Source of the DNA: Candidatus Poribacteria bacterium
Lineage (GTDB): Bacteria; Poribacteria; WGA-4E; WGA-3G
DNA: 5,331 nt
Direction of reading: 5' to 3'
NCBI GenBank assembly: GCA_028824575.1
Contig: JAPPDN010000528.1
Location: forward strand, 1-5,331
Shown here: piece after piece, positions 5,067-5,331 of the stretch
Numbering within the stretch: position 1 is the stretch's first letter
How the letters are laid out: each line of letters begins with the position of its first letter
Translations under genes and position numbers: made by a program
The notes under the pieces: model-generated
What the model was told of the DNA's origin: nothing
Database searches by the model: none
The model's input: the letters and a program-made list of their open reading frames with translations, nothing else

Positions 5067-5331
5067 ATGAGCACCTTGAAGATTACAGATGTTAAAACGA
5101 TTTTGACAGCACCCAATGGGACTCGGCTTGTTGTTGTTAAGATTGAGACGAGCGAACCCGGCTTATACGGCATCGGTTGTGCCACGTTTACACAACGTCC
5201 GCTTGCCGTAGCGACAGCCGTTGATGAATATCTCAAACCTTTTCTTGTTGGAAAAGATCCGACGAACATAGAGGACATCTTCCAGACCAGTTTTGTCAGT
5301 TCTTATTGGCGAAACGGGCCGGTACTCAACA
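5067..5331 (+). CDS. Mandelate racemase/enolase superfamily protein (mannonate dehydratase/RspA-like), 3'-truncated
   Basis: Only the first 88 codons are present, covering the N-terminal capping domain of the enolase superfamily. KITDVKTILTAP, VVVKIETSEPGLYGIGCAT and the block YWRNGPVLN resemble sugar-acid dehydratases of the D-mannonate/D-gluconate dehydratase and RspA group, which remove water from an aldonic acid using Mg2+. The metal ligands and catalytic bases lie beyond the window, so specificity is unproven. Start choice is ambiguous: ATG 5067 has AGGAG only 1 nt upstream, too close, while TTG 5076 has it 10 nt upstream and would give MKITDVKT, the usual family beginning. The outer ATG is used for the boundary, but TTG may be the real start. 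It is transcribed away from the R-M pair from its own promoter. Confidence 0.85.
   Translation, partial: MSTLKITDVKTILTAPNGTRLVVVKIETSEPGLYGIGCATFTQRPLAVATAVDEYLKPFLVGKDPTNIEDIFQTSFVSSYWRNGPVLN

Overview
The window looks like a piece of a bacterial chromosome of intermediate GC content. Sugar- or organic-acid metabolism genes on the plus strand are interrupted by a more AT-rich restriction-modification (R-M) cassette on the minus strand. The combination of a D-2-hydroxyacid dehydrogenase, a hydantoinase/oxoprolinase A-type protein and a mandelate racemase/enolase-superfamily protein recalls metabolically rich environmental lineages such as Candidatus Poribacteria. That placement is an impression from gene content and protein style only, because there is no phylogenetic marker here.

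Layout: (1) 1-911, a D-2-hydroxyacid dehydrogenase, complete except for its first residues. (2) 912-1099, a short intergenic segment with three nearly identical tandem 50-51 bp units. Each unit carries an 8-bp hairpin, a strong Shine-Dalgarno GAGAGGAG and then ATA-GTT-AAA. (3) 1100-3154, a hydantoinase/oxoprolinase A-family protein whose conserved N-terminus can only be recovered from an ATA codon, or from an upstream ATG at 921 if one C is added to the first repeat. (4) 3191-4780, minus strand, a type II R-M pair: a beta-class DNA methyltransferase with TSPPY and DPFAGAGTT, followed with a 32-bp overlap by a PmeII/EcoO109I-like restriction endonuclease. (5) 4805-5066, an intergenic region with two divergent sigma70-like promoters. 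(6) 5067 to the end, the N-terminal part of a mandelate racemase/enolase-superfamily protein of the mannonate-dehydratase/RspA type.

The two main observations are as follows. First, the endonuclease is split by an exact 11-bp tandem duplication (3794-3804 and 3805-3815). Removing one copy restores a 246-codon frame, so the nuclease is probably switched off while the methylase is intact. The duplication could revert by slippage. Second, the whole R-M cassette lies between two copies of an exact 14-bp direct repeat (3153-3166 and 4972-4985). One copy touches the stop codon of the hydantoinase gene and the other lies just before the promoter of the next metabolic gene, which suggests the footprint of a cassette insertion.

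The metabolic genes would be collinear without the cassette. The dehydrogenase and hydantoinase genes could be co-transcribed, whereas the enolase-superfamily gene has its own near-consensus promoter. No shared substrate can be read from sequence, and the usual HyuB partner is absent downstream.
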